Source of the DNA: Macrocystis pyrifera
Lineage: Eukaryota; Sar; Phaeophyceae; Laminariales; Laminariaceae
Direction: 5' to 3'
DNA: 64,000 bases
NCBI GenBank assembly: GCA_031763025.1
Contig: JASSKH010000028.1
Location: forward strand, 3,156,981-3,220,980
Position 1 is the first letter of the stretch, and the number at the start of each line of letters is the position of its first letter. Below, one piece after another: positions 21,540-32,005 of this stretch. The notes under the pieces are model-generated. The model had not been told where the DNA came from, did not search any database, and saw only the letters and a list, made by a program, of their open reading frames with translations. The translations under genes were made by a program, and so were the position numbers.

Positions 21540-22190
21540 GGCAGCCCACACAGTCAGCGCCCACTGACTATGAATAAATAGAAGGTTGGCCAGACCAGCA
21601 TGAGACCAATCAATGATGAATTGATGTCGGTTAGTCGGAGAAGTGGTACACGTCAATCGGTGCACTACTTGCGCTATCTACTTGTACTCTTCATATTATA
21701 TCTGCAGTATCTTCTTACGGGTACGTACCGTTTACCAGTATTTGTCGAATACGTGGTGCGCAAGCTCTATATATCTACCGGGAATATAATATGTACCACT
21801 GTTTGTATTTGCGAACAATATATAACCGAATGTAAGCCGTATCGTAGGCCCGTAGAAGGCCCGACAGCTGTTTACACGTACGTACGCGTAGGTGTACGTC
21901 GAACATCAATAGAATACCTGGTAATAGTACTGTACTGGAATGATATGCACGTCGGAAAAAAAACACACTACCTGTACGGCTGATACTGCTGTTGTGTTGT
22001 TGTTGCTCAGTGCTTTAGTCTTGACACATTATAATACCACCACAATGTCATGATGCGCAGCATTGCTGCACATGATTTAAAGTATGATGAGCAACAAGCA
22101 CTGCAGTGACTGGGAATGGGACACAGCACATATAGGTAGCAGGGGAAAGGGAACCAAGTGGAACTGAAGGCCGGAGGACGCCTAGACCGA
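21540..22190. other. No recognisable gene
   Basis: AT-rich sequence with CTGCTGT/ACAGCAG words. A 127-codon plus-strand ORF (21600-21983) has no domain I recognise and lies in strongly biased composition; I do not call it a gene. Confidence 0.45.
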
Positions 22191-22194
22191 GGTT

Positions 22195-22690
22195 CGAAGC
22201 AGCAGCAGCAGCACCAGCGCCACCATACCAACAGCTAGCTGCAGCTCTGCAGCAGCAGCAGTAACTAACTGCAGCAGCCACTCAAATAAGCGCGACCACA
22301 ACGTCACAAGAAAAGCAGCAGCAGTAGTAGTAGCAGCAGCAGCAGCAGGAGTAGCAGCAGCTGCACCAAAGTAACGAAATAACTTGTCGCCGGAGCGGCC
22401 GGTGGGAAACAAACAAGTAGATTACAGTGTATGCGACGCTGACCGACCTTATTATGTTGTGTTTATCATGAGATCGGTCAGCGTCGCACACACCGCCTTG
22501 TTTCCCACCGGCGACAAATTACTTTGTTACTTTGTGGTGCGGCTGCTGCTACTATGTACTTACTACTGTTGTTGCTTCTAATAATCTGCTGCGTCTTCTG
22601 ACGTTGACTGCATCTATTCGAGTGATTGCAGTCACTGGTGGTGTGGACAAGAGCTGCAGTGCAGCTGCTTCTGTCGGCAAGTATTGTGTA
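22195..22690. mobile_element. Long foldback element with CAG-rich arms
   Basis: The centre is a strong hairpin: GCGACGCTGACCGA (22429) pairs with TCGGTCAGCGTCGC (22474), and GTGGGAAACAA with TTGTTTCCCAC. Outward, AAAGTAACGAAATAACTTGT pairs with ACAAATTACTTTGTTACTTT, then CAACGTCACAAGA with the complement of CAACGTCAGAAGA, to about 22195 and 22690. Arms of about 240 bp are increasingly diverged outward and include CAG/CTG repeats. It resembles a non-autonomous foldback transposon; no ORF with meaning. Confidence 0.65.
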
Positions 22691-22740
22691 GTCGGATCAT
22701 GTTGGTTATTGGTTATTATATACATTAATATTAATATTAA

Positions 22741-22815
22741 TAGTAGACTGCTGTAGACGATGTCAACGAGTAGAAGAACGGTTTAACGCGAAGAACACAC
22801 ACACACACATACAGC
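22741..22815 (-). mobile_element. Repeat X, end fragment
   Basis: GTAGACGATGTCAACGAGTAGAAGAACGG.. and GAAGAACACACAC match the end of repeat X (compare 61776-61818). The rest of X is missing. Confidence 0.5.
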
Positions 22816-22827
22816 AGTACGAGGTGT

Positions 22828-22951
22828 TATTGCGGGGGACCATACATAGTAAATAGGACCTACGGTACACACAGATACACACAAAACACTATATGTTCCT
22901 GTATTTTTACTAACAATATTTGGTCCTACTAACTATGGGTCCCCCGCAATA
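22828..22951. mobile_element. Palindromic MITE, copy 1
   Basis: The family is described here once. It is about 105-115 bp, almost fully palindromic, with ends TTACGGGGGTCCATAGTTAA and its complement TTAACTATGGTCCCCCGTAA. Inside these lie AGGACCAAATATTGTTAGTA on one side and GGTCCTATT on the other, with an AT-rich centre (AAATATATAGGTTTTT). Copies are usually bounded by TA, as expected if TA is the target duplicated. It has no coding capacity. This copy has TTGCGGGGGACCATACATAG..TATGGGTCCCCCGCAATAG. About 18 copies or relics occur in the window. Confidence 0.8.
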
Positions 22952-24630
22952 GAAAATATGGAGATATACCAGGTATAATAGATACAGGTGCATATAAATA
23001 ATGAATCGTATCCATCGAGCCGGTAAATGAGGGCCGAGGTCGTGAATGTATCTCGTGTACAGATATCTTTATTTTTTAGATTCGAATTTCAGATCCCTTG
23101 GAATTAGGAACTTGCCTGCTGCTCTGCTGTATTTTCGTAATTTCGCAGTTTTGCAATTTTGCGCATTATCCGTATTTTCGTGTAATTTTTATTGGCGTAC
23201 AACAGCAGTATGAGAACTATGCGGAGCGGTTGGTTACGCTTCAAACTTCAAATCAGTCAGCAGTGAACAGAAGCACAAACCAAAACGGCACACACCAGAA
23301 TCTGTGCCCTACAGCCACCATCACCGCCACAACCACCACAACCACCTCTACTACCACCACCCCAGCCACAACCACCAACCACCAACCACCAATACCCGCT
23401 ACTCTCACAACGACACAGCACTTGAGTCTCTCCTGCGACTTCCACTCCTTCCTCCGGTCCATCCACCTCGCTCAGCATATCTGTACAACAAGCGGACGCA
23501 CGAGACGATCTATTTTTCTTCGCTGTCTTGACAAGGCGACCTCTACGCACGTACTCGAGAATATAGAGCTGCGATCCAAACGAGCAAGCAAGGTGAGAGA
23601 GCTGTGCGTCAGAAAGGGTTTGTCTGCTCTCCGCGAGTAGCAGTGCTCGCAGCGAGCGTGGTCGTTCTGAAGGCACTATACTTGCGCTGATGATGCGGCG
23701 GCTTCTAGGCTTCTTAGACCACGCTCCCGCGCGTGGCGCGTGCTTGTTTGTGTGCGTGTTCTTCGGTCGCAGTGAGCTGAAAAAGTACAGCTTTTATCGC
23801 CTACAGCTTTTATCGCCTGTAGATTGCGCCGCATTTCCCACTGCTATTTTTACATCCTTATCCTTCAGCATAGTCTTGTGTGCATGTACCGCGTGTATAA
23901 CCGTGTACACACATGTGCCGTGTCTAATTGTGTTGACGTGGTATACATGACTGGGGTGGCGTCATGGCCGAATGCTCAGAGCGCTCGTGTATTTTAAACA
24001 CTGCTTGTACTGCTGTCTCGTTTTGGATGCTGATGTTTTCGTTCGTTTTTTTTTTTTCGTTCGATTTTTGCCCAGAGGACGTGTCATGTGTGACTCACCG
24101 GTCATACTGTACAGACAGGCAGACGTTCAAGTGTAAATTGTTCCCAACCACATAAATCATTCTCCATATACTCCTGGTACCCCATCGTTCGTTTGCTCGA
24201 GTCTGATGCTCCTGTATACCAGGGTATATTTTATAGTGCCTGGTACCTTGTAACGTGAACCTTGCATGAACTTGAACGCATCACCCTATTAATATTAATA
24301 CTACAAATTGCACCTCAATATCCTTCCCTGGCCGCCCGCTTCGTGCTTCTCAAGCAAACATGAACATACCTTACCTACAGTTCGTCTACGACAGCAGTAT
24401 ACGACAACAGTATATATCAGATGTATACTAGAAATATTACCCATCGTGTCTGATTTAGTACTCTATACTGCTGTACGACACCAGGTGCGAGTACTCGTCT
24501 AATGCATCAACGAAATTACACAATACAACCTCAAAGTCCTTCCCCGGGCCACTCGCTTCGTTTTCCTCGACTCTGCTGTATATCGTATCGCAGTGCCAGG
24601 TTCCCCGCAGCTACTACAGCAGCAACTCGT
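22952..24630. other. No supported gene; CCA/ACC microsatellite
   Basis: A CCA/ACC-rich microsatellite lies at about 23315-23400. The open frame 23098-23640 spans it, begins at a TTG and encodes a Thr-rich stretch, so I do not call it a gene. Two similar blocks (about 24313-24360 and 24530-24580, CCTCAA..TCCTTCCC..GGCC..CGCTTCGT) form a diverged direct duplication about 215 bp apart, just upstream of the repeat-protein gene. Confidence 0.45.
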
Positions 24631-24655
24631 CGTACAGGATGGCCCTTACCGCTAG

Positions 24656-25525
24656 TACTACTACCGCTACTCCAGCAGGGAGACCGCCACCTTCTCCGGA
24701 GACTCTAAGAAGTCTGCCTGCAGCCCCGACCTGTCCTACCTCCCCGCCTTCAACGTCGTCGGCGGGCGCCCGGAGGAGAGGCTCGGCCACAACGGCTCCT
24801 TCAGGCCCGGCGTACGCATCTTCTCCGGTGGACAGGCCCACACCGCCGACGTTCCCCTCGAGACCGACACCGACTCCAAGACCACGAGCCGTGGCAAGGT
24901 TCTCTTCGTCTCGTCTGTCCACAAGCCCGACCTGTCCGCCGAGGCCCGCACGAACGCCATCCGCCCCTCGGAACGCCTGGGCTCCCGCGGCCGGTTCACC
25001 CCGGGAGCCAAGCGCTTCCTGGGGGGACGGCCCCGCGACGTGCCCCTGAAGGCCGAGACCAGCGACCACGGGAAAGTACTCTTCGTCTCGTCCGTCCACA
25101 AGCCCGACATGACCTGCGTGGGCCGCACGAACGCCGCGCGTCCCACCGAGCGCCTGGGCTCCGGCGGTCGGTTCACGCCGGGGGCCCGGCGCTGGCTCGG
25201 CGGCAAGCCTCGCGACGTTCCGCTCGAAGAGATGCCCGACCCCGGGACCGTCATTTTCCACTCGTCCAAGTGCAAGCCCGACCTCTCGAGGGAGGGTGCG
25301 ATGAATGTTTCGGGGGGTCGCGAGGATGAGCGGTGCGGGCGGCTGGGATCCTTCAAGCACGGCGTGGTGGAGATGTCAGGGGGGCCGCTGTACATGCCGT
25401 CGTCTCTGCGGGAGCTGGCGCTCTGGCAGGAGGCCGGGCAAAAGGAGAACCGATACCGCCGCTGCGTGCCAAGCCACTTCATCGCCGGCGTGTCCATCTT
25501 GTCAGGGGGGATGCCGGTCTACTGA
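24656..25525 (+). CDS. Four-repeat protein, last exon (unrecognised)
   Basis: An open frame of 289 codons ends at TGA 25523-25525. A stop (TAG, 24653-24655) lies just upstream in frame, and that TAG can serve as the acceptor AG of an intron, so I start the exon at 24656; earlier exons and the start codon were not found. The protein has four repeats of about 60 residues, starting near 24776, 24971, 25148 and 25328. Each has the core ERLGxxGxFxPGxxxxxGG, then (R/K)PRDVPLE and, in the first three, GKVLFVSSVHKPD(L/M) or a variant. The fourth is diverged and runs into RELALWQEAGQ and an SHFIAGVSILSGGMPVY tail. No signal peptide or membrane segment is visible. GC-rich third codon positions and conserved repeats support this frame over the two long minus-strand frames. 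I do not recognise the family, and no function is proposed. Confidence 0.65.
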   Translation, partial: YYYRYSSRETATFSGDSKKSACSPDLSYLPAFNVVGGRPEERLGHNGSFRPGVRIFSGGQAHTADVPLETDTDSKTTSRGKVLFVSSVHKPDLSAEARTNAIRPSERLGSRGRFTPGAKRFLGGRPRDVPLKAETSDHGKVLFVSSVHKPDMTCVGRTNAARPTERLGSGGRFTPGARRWLGGKPRDVPLEEMPDPGTVIFHSSKCKPDLSREGAMNVSGGREDERCGRLGSFKHGVVEMSGGPLYMPSSLRELALWQEAGQKENRYRRCVPSHFIAGVSILSGGMPVY

Positions 25526-25682
25526 GGAGGAAAATTTTGAAAAACTGAAAATGGTGTTTCGGTTTTGTTGTTGGTGGGTGGTGTTGCTTTGGGGAGTTAA
25601 TCTATTCGCCCATTCCACCCAGTATGATCGCAGTAGTGTGATACCGGTTTAATGTGTTTGTACGTTTTTGTGTTGGGAGATT

Positions 25683-25862
25683 CGGGGGGGGGGGGGGCGT
25701 ACTCGTTTGTTGCTTGCCTTGGTCATTTGGCCATTGATCACGCATCCCTTTCGAGACGGAGCACGGGGGGGGGGGGGGGGGGCGTACTCGTTTGGTGCTT
25801 GCCTTGGTCATTTGACCATTGATCACGCATCCCTTTCGAGACGGAGCACGGGGGGAGGGGGC
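25683..25862 (+). repeat. Two tandem module A copies with G-runs
   Basis: G-run, CGTACTCGTTTGTTGCTTGCC, TTGATCACGCATCCCTTTCG, AGACGGAGCACG, then a second G-run and a near-identical copy ending again in a G-run. Each copy is headed by its own G homopolymer. It lies 160 bp past the stop codon of the four-repeat gene. Confidence 0.75.
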
Positions 25863-26220
25863 GGCAGTGACGAACTCGCTCGATATATTGCAGCCGGCGT
25901 ACTCTGCTGTTGGCGCCGGCTAGATAAGTGGAAGTGGACACTACAAGTAGTGGCAGTAGTGTTACACTTTGTATTGGCACTGTATAAGTATTATGCGTTG
26001 TAGCAAGACGAGAGGCGCTTCCGCAGCGGGCATCGGCAGGGGTTTGCAGCACCGATAATTGATGCTGGCACCATACAGTACATGCACCAGGTGCAATATT
26101 AAGGTATCGGGCGAACATAGCACTCAGCACCAAATATGGTTCATAGTAAGAGATACGGAGAGATAAGTTTTTTTCCGGTGCATGGTGGGTTCTGATAACC
26201 ATGGCCCCCCGAAGTAATAC

Positions 26221-26330
26221 ATTGCGGGGGATCATAGTAAATAGGACCTACGGTGCACACAAAAAACGTGTATATTTCCCTATTTTTACTAACAATATTT
26301 GGTCCTATTTATTATGGTCCCCCGTAATAG
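26221..26330. mobile_element. Palindromic MITE, copy 2
   Basis: Ends ATTGCGGGGGATCATAGTAA and TTATTATGGTCCCCCGTAAT. Inner TAGGACCTACGG and ACAATATTTGGTCC match the family. Next to it (about 26172) is the CATGGTGGGTTCTGATAACC text that also flanks the copies at 33989 and 56418. Confidence 0.8.
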
Positions 26331-27608
26331 TATTCACAGATATTTCATAGACACACATGCTGTGACCCGGCCGGGGGTTTGCGGGAAACGTCCCGCCCCA
26401 CCTGTTGCGTGTGTCGCGCGTGTTGTGTGTGCATATTGTGCTGCTCCCAGAAACTACAATGGTTCGTGGTGGAACGCTACCTGCAAGCAGCCCAGCCGTA
26501 GAAGGAGTAGCACGACGGCCTGCGACGTAACGCGCTGTAGAGATAAGTGTCTGCACCACAGGCAAACAAATTGTCGCGGTGCTGTGTGTTCGTTGTGACT
26601 CTCGGAAATGGTCTACGAACGAGTGTCGCAGTAGGAGACTATTTTCTTTAGGCAGGTCTTTGAAGAGAGGAGGACGAAAGCAATGTCGGGGTCATCATGT
26701 ATGTGTTTCTTTTTCTTTTATCATGCCACGTCATCCTTTTTTATATATATGATATGGCGAGCATTTTCTCAAGTGGTGCGGCAATGTTAAGTAGTCGCAG
26801 TGCTGTTCGTTGACACGTAGTATGAACGTCTTAGTTTTTCGCCGTTCGGCTTGTTTGTGTTCTTTTTCCCCCATTCGCCATGGAAAAGGGTAGACACGAC
26901 GAAGAGACCGTTCCGGGGGGGTCAAATGCCTGCTGTGGATGTTGTGCTTCTTCTGAGCTGCACGTACTCCATTTTGGAACTTTGGAACGAAAGTGTTTTT
27001 GTTTCACGTATTTTTGTGTGGGTGGGTGGGGTGGGCTCGGGCGTCGTTGTTGGCGAATGGGTTGGACGTGTGTCGGTGTGATGAAAAACGCGATTTGTCC
27101 AAGGGAATGAAAATATTAATATAAAAACGAGAATATTTATTATCAATGATTGATTATCGGTACACTGTGTTTTTTATCTCGTTTTTTGTTGCTCTTCTCT
27201 CGGCGACAGGACGGCATCAACAATCAATAATAAAAAATACTGCTTGCTGTTCTTGCTGTTGTCACGCACTCCCAGGCTAGATACGAAACATTTTTTTTTA
27301 TTCTTTAAGCATATTATTAATTTTAACACGAGCATCACTGGAGAACATACGGCATACAGTAAGTAGTAATCAGGACCAAGTATGATTACTTAAAATAGAA
27401 GAATATATGACTGTTTGGATCCATCGTTGATTCTGATTCGTTCTGAGCGCTATCGCCCCCTGTGATACTGCTGTACCCGTAGATCAAACCCAAGAAGGGG
27501 AAGCCCCAGTAACTAAAACCCAAGGAGGGAAAGCTACTCGACACCCGCCAAGGGGAGGGATGGTCGAATCTTCCTCTAGCAAAGCATAATATGGACAGGT
27601 TTCTATTT

Positions 27609-27649
<41 letters not shown>

Positions 27650-28193
27650 TCTTCCCTTTTGGTTTTTCTTGAGTGATCAACGTAGAAGCTCATCCTGTAA
27701 ATAACGCATTGTCGGTTGACAAACACCACCACACAGGCAGTACAACGAATAGTATATAGAGGTTGTATATATGAATCAACAAACAACACTTGCCCTTGGG
27801 GCATCTTGCTTTTATCAGCTCTTCGGAGCGTTGAGCTCGATTGCAACGAATAATTGCAACAGCAGACTTACCGTCTGCTGACTGCTTGCCTCTGGTGAGA
27901 GCTCGACATAGCTCAGAGCAACCGCACACAGATGCACGGGATTTACTCCCTATGAAATTAAGCAGGAGGTAGGTACAGAAGGGAGTTGGAATTCGTCAAC
28001 AAATAAACAGCATACATACAGGTATTAAGTTTCCTTTTAGTTTTGATTTCGCTTGATTTTCTTCTCCTTCTCTCGGAGACGTTTCTGGGTGATCAACGTT
28101 GAAGCTCATCATGCTGTTGATAACATTGTCGGATGGCAAAAACCCTAGTACAAGCAGCAAAACAAATCATAGTCGAACCTTCTCATGTTCCTA
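26331..28193. other. No recognisable gene; GT microsatellite
   Basis: A (GT)n run lies at about 27612-27648. The text GAGTGATCAACGT.GAAGCTCATC occurs at about 27672 and 28089, and in similar form at about 14568, marking a short dispersed repeat. ORFs around 26851-27110 share the same DNA in different frames and none is convincing. Confidence 0.45.
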
Positions 28194-28302
28194 CTATGGG
28201 GGACCACAGTAAATAGGACCAAATATTGTTCGTAAAAATAGGGAAACATACAGGTTTTTGTCGGTACCACAGGTCCTATTTACTATGGTCCCCCGTATTA
28301 GT
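28194..28302. mobile_element. Palindromic MITE, copy 3
   Basis: CTATGGGGGACCACAGTAAA..GGTCCTATTTACTATGGTCC then CCCGTATTAG. The left end has lost the TTACG motif; the interior AAATATTGTTCGTAAAAATA is typical. Confidence 0.75.
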
Positions 28303-28624
28303 ATCTACCTGGTATTCGCCACTACTATTAATACCAAGAGAACTCCGAGAGGCTCTGCCGAGGATCTACTGTTTGCGCAACCAAAGTCGTACCGATATGA
28401 CAACAAGAATAAATAAGAAGACTTACTTGATGATCGATGAGATAGAAAAAAAAAGGCGCCGTGCACTGCTGTTGTATTGTATTCCCACTGCTGTGAGGGG
28501 GCATATATTATTCAGAACCTGCATACATGTTGTATACACGATGGACCCAAAAAGCACGTCACCCTTACGTGTTGTTTTTTCCATTACCCTACGGCGAACC
28601 CAGCAGCCAGGCACCCACCCCCCT

Positions 28625-28896
28625 GCCAGTACTGTTTGTTTGTTTTTTCTTTGGTTTTCTCTCTTTCATAGAATTTGTATGTCGTGTCTGTCGTATCCGG
28701 TACGATGGCATGGTATTGTGCATTGTCTATCCGGCTTACTACATAGCAATGTAGTATCTCTGCGGCGTAGTTTTTGTGTCCACAGAACTTGTACGATCTC
28801 TCTACAGCAGCAAGATTGAAGAAACGGCACGAACACTGGCTGTGCTGGATGTCGACGGTTAAAAAGAACGGTTTATGAATGTGAAGAACACGCACA
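28625..28896 (-). mobile_element. Repeat X, near full length
   Basis: About 270 bp matching 61560-61818 in order: GGCATGGTATTG, TATCTCTG.G.CGTAGT, TGT(G/C)(A/C)CCACAGA, AAGAA(T/A)C.GCACG, GGATGTCGACG, AAGAACGGTTTA and GTGAAGAACAC. It is non-coding and I see no terminal inverted repeats or pol III boxes. The 197-codon ORF at 28226-28819 runs through a MITE and X and is not a gene. Confidence 0.6.
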
Positions 28897-29162
28897 TGCA
28901 ATAATAATAGTATTCCTTTTCCCCTACCATGTTTATACAGCAGTACTAGGAGCATGTTCTCCCGCAATGTGGTGGAGGCTCAGCACAATCAATACACGCA
29001 GAGAGGTCCAAAGGGCCGCGCCAACAAAACCATCAGCGGCATTGGGGCCCAAAAAGAGGCCAGGAGGGAGCCAGCCGCCTAGGTTGCACCGAAGAAAAAA
29101 CAAGGGGGGAAAAAAAGTACTCCTCTCGATGCTTTATCCGAGATATATGAATAGACAGGGGG

Positions 29163-29250
29163 TAGGGGGGGGGTACTCATTTGTTGCTTGCCGTAGTCAT
29201 TTGATATATTGACCATACATCCCTTTTGAGACGGAGCACCGTACTCACTA
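29163..29250 (+). repeat. Module A copy headed by a G-run
   Basis: GGGGGGGGTACTCATTTGTTGCTTGCCGTAGTCATTTG with a short insertion, then CATCCCTTTTGAGACGGAGC. Same unit as 25683-25862. Confidence 0.65.
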
Positions 29251-29397
29251 TAGTTGCTTGCCTTCGGAGGCGTTCTACGTTAGAGGTTCACCCTAATTTT
29301 TCTGCGGCTCCTTACTTGAGCTCCACACCTCACCCGAACACTGACTTCACCCAAAAACAAATTGCTTCCCGATGAATAATCCCATGGCCCAAGTATA

Positions 29398-29508
29398 CTA
29401 TTACGGGGATTCATAGTTAACAGGACCTATGTCATACATAAAAACCTATATATTTAGGTATTTTTACTAACAATATTTGGTCCTGTTTTACTATGGTCCC
29501 CCGTAATA
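29398..29508. mobile_element. Palindromic MITE, copy 4
   Basis: CTATTACGGGGATTCATAGT..ACAATATTTGGTCCTGTTTT and ACTATGGTCCCCCGTAATA. Flanked by TA. Confidence 0.8.
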
Positions 29509-29619
29509 AAACGTCATTTTTCGAAACAAGACTGGCATTCCGACGATTTTGGGTTAAGGACCCCCATCATTCGGAAAACATTTTAGCGGGAATGTGCTGC
29601 CTCTATGGTAGAACACGTC

Positions 29620-29710
29620 TTCGCCATTTAACCATTATTGACCACACGCATCCCTTTCGAGACGGAGCACCGTTCCTACTCCTGATAGACACGCCTCCAG
29701 TATTTGGGCG
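29620..29710 (+). repeat. Module A plus extension, diverged
   Basis: CGCATCCCTTTCGAGACGGA, then GCACCGTTCCTACTCCTGATAGACACGCCTCC, which matches the DNA beyond module A at about 44480-44515 (CCTACTCCTAGTAGAGACACCTCC). It supports a defined extension of the element past module A. Confidence 0.6.
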
Positions 29711-30526
29711 CTCGTGACGTTTTTTATTCCATGTCTTACTATACAGCCGTTTTTTTTGTTCGTTCCGTCCCCTTTGTTAAGGTCATAGTTCGTTGGGCTG
29801 TTGGTGGAAGGTTGAAGGGCCTACCCCAAACTAGCCTTACAAAACTCTCCCCCCTTTCGGAACAGCGGGGTCCTTGGTCTTCGTATGGAACCGTACGTGC
29901 CTACTAGTCCGAGAAGTTCTTATCAGTCTCTGGGGACCCAGGAAAAGAGTACTTTGTCACATTCTTGACGTGAGGAAATCCACTTTTCTTCAAAAAAAGG
30001 CGTTTTTCATGGTGGACGTGTGAGGTTCACATTCACGCTCAACGACCCATGTTGTGCTGCCGATGACGTCAGTCGTCAATGCCATAGTCCTTTGGGCTAC
30101 CGGTAAAGGTTAACCAATCGCCAACCCAATCTGAGCCTGTTGTATCCTTGTTGTCTCGCAGCTACAGAGACACGAGGTGGGGGAACATTTTTTTTTTGAA
30201 AAAAATAGTTTTCAATTCGCACAGAAATACATTCCACCCCTCCTCCTCTCTCTGTCTATTTCTGACATTTTTTTCGGAGGGGCATGGAGTCGTATCTTGT
30301 TGTGGTATCCCCTTTCCCCTCCCTTTTGCGGCATCATGGTTTGCAGCAATTGTCCCCTCATCATACTTGGCAGGCGTTATCGCCTGCCTTTCTGATGAGC
30401 GTCTCGCCCCTTCGTTCATACATCTAGCGAAGCAAGCACAACTAATACAAGAGGTTATAACTTTTAACATCTCGTCAAGCACCTCGTGTGAGTGACCAGA
30501 GCAGAGCCAAAAAGTCATCAACCTGC
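29711..30526. other. No recognisable gene; diverged direct repeat
   Basis: The text at about 29780-29840 (GGTCATAGTTCGTTGGGCTG..) returns in diverged form at about 30082-30130 (GCCATAGTCCTTTGGGCTAC..). The 115-codon ORF at 30148-30495 is not recognised. Confidence 0.4.
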
Positions 30527-30636
30527 TATTACGGGGGTCCATAGTTAACGGGACCAAATTTTGTTAGTAAAAATAGGCAAATATATAGGTTTTTATGTAC
30601 ACCATAGGTCCTGTTAACTATGTACCCCCGTAATAG
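30527..30636. mobile_element. Palindromic MITE, copy 5
   Basis: TATTACGGGGGTCCATAGTT..AACTATGTACCCCCGTAATAG. Very similar to copy 6 (33989), sharing AACGGGACCAAATTT and the GTTTTTATGTACACCATAGG interior, so the two form a subfamily. Confidence 0.85.
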
Positions 30637-31112
30637 AAGTAGTCGGTCCCTAGGTCCATACTGCCTTGCACTTAACCCTGGCGTCGTCGGCAAGACACTT
30701 TTGGCACCTGTTCGAGGTGTGATTTTTTTCTCCGCTGACAAATTTGGCTCTTCGCTCTTGTAGTCTGTTTTTTCGGCTTCTTGCGGTTTATTCGATGCCG
30801 TCTCTTCTTTTTGGTGATGGCGTTCGAGAGTATGATATCCGCCGCCTCCCCAACGCGTCGCGCGGTGAGACTGATGCCTTAATAGTAGAACCCGAGTATC
30901 GTGGTAAGGGAATGAAAGGCAGGTACTATCAGAACTGGCTAGGAACGCAGCTTCTCTTGTTCAGGAGACTTCTTGTGTAGTCGTATTTTTTCCTCATAAT
31001 GAGAGAAGGGAGCTGTCGAGAGAGTGATGCGATAGGGGCTTGATTCAAGGCATCGAGCCCAATCTGCTCCCCTTCTACTAATAATATTTACCCGCTTGAC
31101 GGGTAAAGACAC

Positions 31113-31877
31113 TTGTCCGAGGAATTTTCCTCGGGGACTTGTCTACTCTTCTCCTATCGGCTATCCAAACCATTGCACGGCAAAGGAAACTCCAGAGCCC
31201 CGGTAGTACTCTTGGGGTATTCAGGGCTTCGCTACTACGGGCTATATCATAACCACTTCTATAGCCCGATACTGTGTCATATCGCACTGCTGCTGTGCTT
31301 TGACACAACAGCCGTTGCAGGCTCATGCGCTGTTGATCCGCGTGACTTAGGGGTTAGGGGATTTTTCGCATCCTCTCGGTCCTCCTGGTTATATCCGCTT
31401 GTTGGTATCACGAGCATCTGTGTCTCTGCTGCTGTCTTCTGGTATAGTGCCACAGCAGCAGCCCCTCTGTCACTGCTTGCAACAGGTAGACCCTCTCGTT
31501 CCTTTCACCCATGCTTGCCGCTGGTTCGACTCCGCAGCCCCGCTGCAAGGCCGGACACAGCGACAAGCGCGCTGCCGCCAGAATGGCACTGCGGGCAGCC
31601 GGTTGCGTTCTGGGCGCAGCAGGACAGTCGGCCGAGCCTCTTTCGGGTGTATGACGTCCGTCACGTTACAAATTTGACTACTTTTTTTCGTGATGGGCTC
31701 GGCCCCCCCCTTTTTTCCATTCCGTACCTTACAGGCAGCGACATATTATTTGGTCTTTTTTGTCGCATGCCCCCGGATGAAATTACTCATATCAATCTCA
31801 TCGGTATTGTAGGCCCCGTTGGATGTTCATATGAGAGTTCAAACGGATACTATATTTCCGGCCATATTGGCCGGTAG
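31113..31877 (+). CDS. 254-codon ORF, unrecognised
   Basis: A long uninterrupted frame from 31113 to a TAG at 31875-31877. It is unusually long for this window by chance, but I recognise no domain. Two moderately hydrophobic stretches lie near residues 45-70 and 90-125, and the last ~30 residues run into a non-coding tandem repeat (31800-32005), which argues against a real C-terminus. Small hairpins lie just before it (TTACCCGCTTGACGGGTAAA at 31089; CCGAGGAATTTTCCTCGG at 31115). It may be a remnant of a mobile-element gene or chance; low confidence. Confidence 0.25.
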   Translation: MSEEFSSGTCLLFSYRLSKPLHGKGNSRAPVVLLGYSGLRYYGLYHNHFYSPILCHIALLLCFDTTAVAGSCAVDPRDLGVRGFFASSRSSWLYPLVGITSICVSAAVFWYSATAAAPLSLLATGRPSRSFHPCLPLVRLRSPAARPDTATSALPPEWHCGQPVAFWAQQDSRPSLFRVYDVRHVTNLTTFFRDGLGPPLFSIPYLTGSDILFGLFCRMPPDEITHINLIGIVGPVGCSYESSNGYYISGHIGR

Positions 31878-32005
31878 TGTAAGCCCTGTTTGATGTTAAT
31901 ATTAGAGCCCGAACGGCGACTATATTTCCGACTATATCTGTTCATAAATGTAGTCGCCGTTTGATATCGGCCTCATAGTCCAAACGGGTGCTACGTTTCC
32001 GGACA
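31795..32005. repeat. Three imperfect tandem units with CCGTTTGA/TCAAACGG words
   Basis: Units of about 65-75 bp at roughly 31810, 31875 and 31945 share GTA(G/A)(G/T)(C)CC.GTT.GAT, then CAAACGG or CGAACGG, and CTA(T/C)(A/G)TTTCCGG. CCGTTTGA and its complement recur as facing words, similar in style to the subterminal repeats of hAT-type transposons (inference). Confidence 0.6.

Noticed and set aside
20915..21577. 220-codon plus-strand ORF
   Set aside because: It reads through the tandem hairpin units and CA runs; the repeated peptide only reflects duplicated DNA.
23098..23640. 180-codon ORF with a hydrophobic start and Thr-rich middle
   Set aside because: The frame begins at TTG, not ATG, and its middle is the CCA/ACC microsatellite; no domain follows.
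24614..25497. Two minus-strand ORFs of about 250 codons
   Set aside because: They mirror the plus-strand four-repeat protein; repeat conservation and third-position GC favour the plus frame.
28226..28819. 197-codon plus-strand ORF
   Set aside because: It starts inside a MITE and crosses repeat X in reverse; no conserved coding signal.
31089..31140. Hairpins resembling organelle or bacterial terminators
   Set aside because: Only two small hairpins; the neighbourhood shows no plastid or mitochondrial gene, so an organelle-DNA insertion is not supported.
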